In this document: positions 6,214 to 10,764 of the stretch, in pieces
How positions within the stretch are numbered: position 1 is the stretch's first letter
Layout: each line of letters starts with the position of its first letter
NCBI GenBank assembly: GCA_003448025.1
Contig: DLXL01000310.1
Coordinates: 1 to 10,764 of the forward strand
From: Saprospirales bacterium
Lineage (GTDB): Bacteria; Bacteroidota; Bacteroidia; Chitinophagales; Saprospiraceae
Reading direction: 5' to 3'
Length of the DNA stretch: 10,764 bases
The notes under the pieces: model-generated
Told to the model about the DNA's origin: nothing
What the model saw: the letters and a program-made list of their open reading frames with translations, nothing else
Database searches by the model: none
Program-made: the position numbers and the translations under genes

Positions 6214-8844
6214 TCACCACGTCACCGTGTAAAAACCACCCGGCGCCGTCCGAGGCATGGTTTCCCTACTCCCTGATTTTGAGGCCGCCGAGATATAGTA
6301 TTCGATGGTTTTATGGGTTGCTTTTGCTGGAATAGTAGCGTTAAAATGCGTGTTGCCGTCAGTGGAATTTAGCGGCTCTTCGTTCCAGTTTTGCTCGCCC
6401 TTTATGCGCCAATGCAGCTTTTGGGAATCAGGCTCCAATCCTTTTTTGCTATAATCAATGATGGTGGCATAAACGATCAAGGATGCGTTCGGTGCTACCT
6501 TCGCAGGTAGTCGCTTCACCGTGATAAAGAGCATTTCGCTGTCCCAGACAGCACGGGTACGGCAATGCAAGGCATCACCACTTTTCCAGCCATATTCTTT
6601 ATAATGGTCCTTTAAATCGTCGCTGATAATCGGCTCGTCCTTCAAGGCAAACTCAAAACCTTTTACCACATAACCGGGCATTGCATTTCGCCATGTTTGC
6701 AAGGCAATACTATCGGCTTTGATTTGGAATAGTGGAACATAAATGGTTTTGTTGACGATGATGGAATTGGTGTAAGCCGCTAATTTAGCACCATCATACC
6801 TGTCTGTTTTAAGTCTCAGTATTTCATAAGGGCGGCCATACACTGTTTTTAATTTTTTCAGTTCATTCTCAATGATTTTTTCATAGACAGCATGGAGTTC
6901 ATGGTTAACGGGAGGCTCGGCTACCAGTATACGTTCTTCATCCAATAACTTCATAAAGCAGTCAATATGTTGAATACCCATTTTTTCAAAATTGGAATTG
7001 ATATGGTAGTTGTTGATGCCCTGCAAATCTTGGTTGAGCTTGAAATATTGGGCTTCCGGCACTTGGTGGAATTTGTTTTCATTGACCATTATGCAAGTGG
7101 AAAAAGCTGTCCCCAATCCATCGGTCATAAAGTTTCCGCCCGTGTTGATAAATGGCAGGTTCAATACTTCCAAGTTCAACCCTTTGCCCAATGGCACAAT
7201 CGTGTTGTCATCTATTTCCGATTCCAGGGTTTCATGCTGTTTATCCGAAAACAAGGAATACAAAGCGTCGGTGCATCCCCATTTTGCCCTTGGTGGCACA
7301 TAAAGACAGTTGGCGTCAGCGAGTTTCATTTTGCCGTCAGGCATAAATATGGCACTTGGCCCCCAATCCCTTGTCCACCAAAAATCTATTCCCCGTGGTA
7401 CATAGACGAATGTGTTGTGGGAAGCCTCAATGCCCCATTGGTTATACCATTTTTGTGCTTCGGCTCTTATGGTATCGTTTTCGACCAAGGTGTAGAGGTG
7501 GTTGTCTTTGGCCAATTCTACGACCAATTTGTGGGGCAGCGCCAGGGGCCATGCCACCAATGTTCCTTTGGCAGGCTCCCATTCGGCGGCGGTGCGGTTG
7601 GCATTGCCCTGCGTGTAATAATGGATGCTAGAAGGTTCATTTTGAAAAGGCTTATCACTGAACTCCACCCGCTTGTACTCCGACTCATCTGGCGGCCCCG
7701 AAGTGATTTGGAGAAATGGCTTATCTGTAAGCGTCATAATGACCGAACCGAAGGTCATTCCCCATTCATTTGGTGTAACGCAAACGGGATATTTCGCATC
7801 GTCCTTGGAGCGCAGCGCCTCCTTGATGGCGGCGTCGCCAATGCTGCCGCTCGGTGTCACCCGGCGCTGAACCGCCGCCAAACGCACAAAACTATTGGAG
7901 TTTACTGGCTTATCCTCTGGCTTCAAGTTTGGGTCGTATTTCTTGAACCACTCCTTTACGTCGTCGTTCACCAGCGGGTGGTTCGTGTGCCAGACCGTAC
8001 CGTTCTCGTTTTTTGGGTCGAAGCGTATCACCTTATTGGCGGAAGCCTCAAAATCATAGACCTCCTCCCGGATGCCGATGATATAGTTCTGGCCGGAGGC
8101 ATGGGGCACGTTTTGGACGAAATGCAGCAGGTCGTCCTTGTCGGTAGAGGCGAGGATGCCCCGCACGATGAAGGCCACGGGCAGCCCGGTCGAATTGGCT
8201 TTCAGCTGCATCAGCGTGTTCATGCAAGCACCGATGCCCGTTTCGTTCATGCCATTGAGGGCGATGCAGCCGGGGTGCGTCAGGATGAGCTGTTCGGGGC
8301 GGTCGCCGTATCGGGCGATGCGCAGCAGCACCTGGTAACCATCGGTATAGGCCTCGATGTCCATGTTCTGGGCAATGTAGGCGGGCTGGCCGTTGCGGGC
8401 AGGTACGCCCATGCCGCTGCAATGGTGGTTTTCGAGATTGTCCTGATAGACCCAAAACTCATCCAGTAGGCTGAATACCATCACGTCGTTGAACGACTGC
8501 CCCGCACCATCGGCGATGCCCCTGACTTCTTCGTAAAGGGCTGGCGTCCATTGTTTTATGGCGGCATCAAAACTGGTTTTTTGGTGAAAATCGGCCAGCA
8601 CCTCGTTGGCGTCCTTGCCCAGCACCTTTGCCGTATTCTCTTTGAGCTTGACGACGAGTTCACCGATTTCCTTTTTGAAAATCTGGCCGTGCTGCAAACC
8701 CAGTTCGTAGCCCGTGCCCGTGAGGGTGACCTCCCGGATGGGTTGGCGGCGGGGCTTGGCTTCAAGACCAGACTGCGCAAATGCTTGATTCGCAAGGAGT
8801 AAGCTAATTAAGAGAGCTGTGAGGAGATGAAAATGAGTTTTCAT
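6214..8844 (-). CDS. Exported fusion: C45/isopenicillin-N acyltransferase-like domain plus agmatine deiminase/PPAD-like domain
   Basis: 876 residues. A signal peptide (1-23, ending AFA-QS) is followed at about 36-395 by a peptidase-C45 acyltransferase/hydrolase domain. It shows GYELGLQHG (45-53), the autoproteolysis site before nucleophile C142 (HHC-SGMG), AQNMDI (158-163), LNGMNETGIG (196-205) and N209. C45 enzymes self-cleave before Cys and hydrolyse or transfer acyl amides. Residues about 420-780 form an agmatine deiminase/peptidyl-arginine deiminase domain with TRDWGP (491-496), TGGNF-DG-GT near 568-579, H626-I-D628 and the catalytic Cys761 in GDALHCRTR, so both active sites look complete. 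A beta-rich tail (about 782-876) ends GGFYTVTW and has no T9SS-type sorting domain. If C45 processing occurs, the N-terminal piece would be only about 118 residues after signal removal. The gene lies 40 bases after the serine hydrolase and ends at a good terminator. A weak -7-like TATCTTTC lies at 8868-8861. Substrate unknown. Confidence 0.88.
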   Translation of the reverse strand: MKTHFHLLTALLISLLLANQAFAQSGLEAKPRRQPIREVTLTGTGYELGLQHGQIFKKEIGELVVKLKENTAKVLGKDANEVLADFHQKTSFDAAIKQWTPALYEEVRGIADGAGQSFNDVMVFSLLDEFWVYQDNLENHHCSGMGVPARNGQPAYIAQNMDIEAYTDGYQVLLRIARYGDRPEQLILTHPGCIALNGMNETGIGACMNTLMQLKANSTGLPVAFIVRGILASTDKDDLLHFVQNVPHASGQNYIIGIREEVYDFEASANKVIRFDPKNENGTVWHTNHPLVNDDVKEWFKKYDPNLKPEDKPVNSNSFVRLAAVQRRVTPSGSIGDAAIKEALRSKDDAKYPVCVTPNEWGMTFGSVIMTLTDKPFLQITSGPPDESEYKRVEFSDKPFQNEPSSIHYYTQGNANRTAAEWEPAKGTLVAWPLALPHKLVVELAKDNHLYTLVENDTIRAEAQKWYNQWGIEASHNTFVYVPRGIDFWWTRDWGPSAIFMPDGKMKLADANCLYVPPRAKWGCTDALYSLFSDKQHETLESEIDDNTIVPLGKGLNLEVLNLPFINTGGNFMTDGLGTAFSTCIMVNENKFHQVPEAQYFKLNQDLQGINNYHINSNFEKMGIQHIDCFMKLLDEERILVAEPPVNHELHAVYEKIIENELKKLKTVYGRPYEILRLKTDRYDGAKLAAYTNSIIVNKTIYVPLFQIKADSIALQTWRNAMPGYVVKGFEFALKDEPIISDDLKDHYKEYGWKSGDALHCRTRAVWDSEMLFITVKRLPAKVAPNASLIVYATIIDYSKKGLEPDSQKLHWRIKGEQNWNEEPLNSTDGNTHFNATIPAKATHKTIEYYISAASKSGSRETMPRTAPGGFYTVTW

Positions 8845-8884
8845 TGGATTGGAATTTTGTGAAAGATAGCAACTACGGTCATAT

Positions 8885-10764
8885 TTATTTCAATGCCTCC
8901 CACTCCTCCCGTGTAGCCGCAGCTTTTTGGTATTCCATCAAGCATACCCACCTGTCGCCTTGCTTTACTAGCAATGCTTCTAAATGCGTATAACTCTCCG
9001 AAAGGAGCTTGCCCGTGGCATCGTGGGAAGTGAAATAGAAAATCCCGGTTTCATGCGCCGTGTTTTCGCCGCCTACTCTTTGCGAAAAGCGAAACGAGAC
9101 ATTATCCATTTGCTTTCCTTGTTTGGTATCCATAAAGCCCGGTTTCCAGCGTGCCAGCGCAGCAGTCATGGGTTCCGTGCGTTTGTTTTTCCCGGCAGTA
9201 GCGACCAGTACGGCGTTTTCGTGGCAAGTAGCTTTGTAGCCTTCGAAATCACCTTCCTTTACCGTTCGGGATATCTCCGTCCAATAGGTTTTGTCTATTT
9301 CTGCGATTCGCTGCTGGTCGGCGTTGGATTGGCTTATCGCCTTAACTGGTTCGGCAGCACCCATTTTAGCCAACATATCCTTCGCATTGACATTGTTCGG
9401 ATTAAGCTCCAGTGATTTTTTATAGTTGACGATGGCAGCTTCTTTTTGTCCATCTTTCATCAAAGCCTCGGCATAGCTGTCATAGGCGTTGAAAGATTTG
9501 GGATATTCATCCACATATATTTTGAATAAAGCCAGCGCTTCTGCCATTTTGCCATTGCCCATATAAGTGTATCCAAGTGAGTTTATAGCATCTTCGCCAA
9601 ATTCATACGTTGCTTTGTCCTTTTTCAATTCATCATAAGTCTTTAATGCGGTGGCCAAGCCTTGTGTTTCAAGGGCTTCTTTAATAGCCGCTACCCCCGA
9701 TTTTTTAACCTCAATCAGTTTGGCTGTTGAGTTGAGCAAACGAAACCCAATGTCGTCCGCACCCCTATCAGAATTGGTCAACACCACGACCCCTTTGCCC
9801 GTTTCCTTCACAAATCCAGCGAATGTGCGGTAGCCGCCCGTGCCGCCATTGTGCCAAAAAATGTCGCCTTCTTCCCCTTTTGAAATAATCCAGCCCAGCC
9901 CGACCCGGGCACCGCTGCCCGTTTTATCATGGCGGGGTTGATGGGTGAGCTGCAATGCCGCCTGTAAGTTGGTTTTTTCATGCCCCAAGTTGGCGGCCAC
10001 GTACCGCAACATATCATACAATGAGCTTCGGATAGCCCCCGCCCCACCCAGTGTGGGGATGTCCCAATTGGGTACCTGAACGCCGTTGCTGTGGCCCATG
10101 GCCAGGTTTTGCTTCATGGCTTCGTCGAAGGTGATTTTTGTGGCTTTCATACCCAGTGGCAGGGCAATTTTATGGACCACCAAATCTTCATAAGACATGC
10201 CTGATTTTAGGGAAAGGATATGCCCAAGCAGACCTACCGCCAAATTTGAATATTCCATCGCTGAACCAATGTCACGGGTTAAGGTATAATTATTCAGATA
10301 ATCATACATCAGTTCCACGGAATAATCGGCGTATGGATTGGAGAGGTCTTTCGGCGCAAAATTATCCGGCATACGTGGCAGGCCGGAAGTATGGTCGGAC
10401 AAATGTCCCAACGTGATTTGTTTACCATCCTTTATCGGCAACTTTATCGTTGAAGGGAGGTAATTTTGGGCAGCATCATCGGTTTTCAACTTACCTTCCT
10501 GCACCATTTGAGCCAGCAAGATGGCAGTAAATGTTTTGGAAATGGAGCCGATTTCATTAATGGTATGCTCATTGACGGGTTTAGAGCCGATAGTTTTGGT
10601 GCCAAAAGCGTAGTATTGAGGGACGTCTTTGTCAATGATTCCCACCACGATACTGGGCGCATGACCGAATTCGATGCGTTTCTGAATACTTTGAACGATG
10701 TCTTCTGGTAGTTTTTTTTGCGAAAAAGAGCCGTTTGATAAAAGGCAAAAAAGGAGGAATAAGG
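8885..10764 (-). CDS. Beta-lactamase-fold serine hydrolase with TPR and NTF2-like (DUF4440-type) domains (partial)
   Basis: 625 residues are visible. The frame stays open to the right edge, so the start codon lies just outside. The visible N-terminus (LFLLFCLLSNGSFSQKK) is the end of a signal peptide, so only a few residues are missing. A GTG at 10648 is not the start, because it would cut the first strand of the fold. Numbering visible residues, the beta-lactamase/class-C PBP domain has S73-I-S-K76, Y171-S-N173 and HNGGTGG at about 304-310. Such enzymes act on peptidoglycan-like peptides, esters or beta-lactams. Residues about 385-470 are TPRs with YPKSFNAYDSY, and about 475-625 form a SnoaL/DUF4440-like NTF2 fold (DKTYWTEISRTVKEGDFEGY, then HLEALLVKQGDRWVCLMEYQK). 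It is upstream of, and probably co-transcribed with, the C45-deiminase fusion. Confidence 0.88.
   Translation of the reverse strand, partial: LFLLFCLLSNGSFSQKKLPEDIVQSIQKRIEFGHAPSIVVGIIDKDVPQYYAFGTKTIGSKPVNEHTINEIGSISKTFTAILLAQMVQEGKLKTDDAAQNYLPSTIKLPIKDGKQITLGHLSDHTSGLPRMPDNFAPKDLSNPYADYSVELMYDYLNNYTLTRDIGSAMEYSNLAVGLLGHILSLKSGMSYEDLVVHKIALPLGMKATKITFDEAMKQNLAMGHSNGVQVPNWDIPTLGGAGAIRSSLYDMLRYVAANLGHEKTNLQAALQLTHQPRHDKTGSGARVGLGWIISKGEEGDIFWHNGGTGGYRTFAGFVKETGKGVVVLTNSDRGADDIGFRLLNSTAKLIEVKKSGVAAIKEALETQGLATALKTYDELKKDKATYEFGEDAINSLGYTYMGNGKMAEALALFKIYVDEYPKSFNAYDSYAEALMKDGQKEAAIVNYKKSLELNPNNVNAKDMLAKMGAAEPVKAISQSNADQQRIAEIDKTYWTEISRTVKEGDFEGYKATCHENAVLVATAGKNKRTEPMTAALARWKPGFMDTKQGKQMDNVSFRFSQRVGGENTAHETGIFYFTSHDATGKLLSESYTHLEALLVKQGDRWVCLMEYQKAAATREEWEALK

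Noticed and set aside
8054..8455. Minus-strand alternative frame rich in Arg, Pro and His
   Set aside because: Composition typical of an out-of-frame reading of GC-rich coding DNA; it overlaps the well-supported C45 domain on the same strand.
6967..8469. 500-codon open frame on the plus strand, antisense to the C45-deiminase gene
   Set aside because: It mirrors the minus-strand frame, carries no recognisable motif, and its length is explained partly by the GC-rich composition of the C45 half. The minus frame has two complete active sites and a signal peptide.
10712..10719. Run of eight A (minus strand) just after the signal peptide of the serine hydrolase, considered as a phase-variation slip site
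   Set aside because: The frame is continuous from signal peptide to mature domain across the run, and Lys codons in an AT-rich genome explain it; a single 8-base run is weak evidence.
1..10764. CRISPR arrays, tRNA or rRNA genes, insertion sequences, T9SS sorting domains, toxin-antitoxin or phage-defence genes
   Set aside because: No regularly spaced repeats, RNA gene signatures, transposase motifs or C-terminal sorting domains were seen; all large frames are explained by the hydrolases and accessory domains listed.

Overview
This window looks like chromosomal DNA of a Bacteroidota species, probably Chitinophagaceae/Cytophagia-like. That placement is inferred from several traits: export signals ending in ...AQ, no Shine-Dalgarno sequences, exact or near matches to the Bacteroidota promoter (-33 TTG, -7 TAnnTTTG), a zinc-ribbon protein of a type common in this phylum, and many secreted hydrolases carrying TPR or WG-type repeats. 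No tRNA, rRNA, CRISPR array, insertion sequence or phage gene was found.

Layout. At the left edge (1-92, minus) lies the N-terminal signal peptide of an otherwise unseen exported protein. A 313-base divergent intergenic region follows, rich in inverted repeats, with a promoter driving the only plus-strand gene, a membrane-anchored zinc-ribbon protein (406-1008). This converges on a minus-strand block read right to left: a small two-helix or lipoprotein-like unknown (5331-5825); a secreted alpha/beta-hydrolase esterase with TPRs (3802-5187), continued in the same frame, across one TAA codon, by a large TPR domain (2887-3801); a second, degenerate esterase-like protein with a C-terminal WG-repeat-like segment (1680-2822); and a YiiX-type papain-fold cysteine hydrolase (1027-1674). 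The last two are 5 bases apart and probably co-transcribed. A perfect 16-bp inverted repeat sits at the convergent gene ends.

To the right, behind two minus-strand terminator hairpins (5988-6025 and 6128-6161), is a second minus-strand pair. A beta-lactamase-fold serine hydrolase with TPR and NTF2-like (DUF4440-type) domains runs off the right edge (8885-10764). It is followed 40 bases later by an 876-residue exported fusion of a peptidase-C45/isopenicillin-N acyltransferase-like domain with an agmatine deiminase/PPAD-like domain and a beta-rich tail (6214-8844).

How the genes fit together. Nearly everything is exported and hydrolytic: esterases, a serine hydrolase, a cysteine amidase-like protein and an acyltransferase/deiminase. 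This suggests an envelope or extracellular function in turning over acylated or peptide-like small molecules, but no substrate can be named from sequence. The most notable points are the C45-deiminase fusion with its internal GC shift, the in-frame stop that divides what reads as one esterase-TPR protein, and the unusually long inverted repeat at the end of the YiiX gene.
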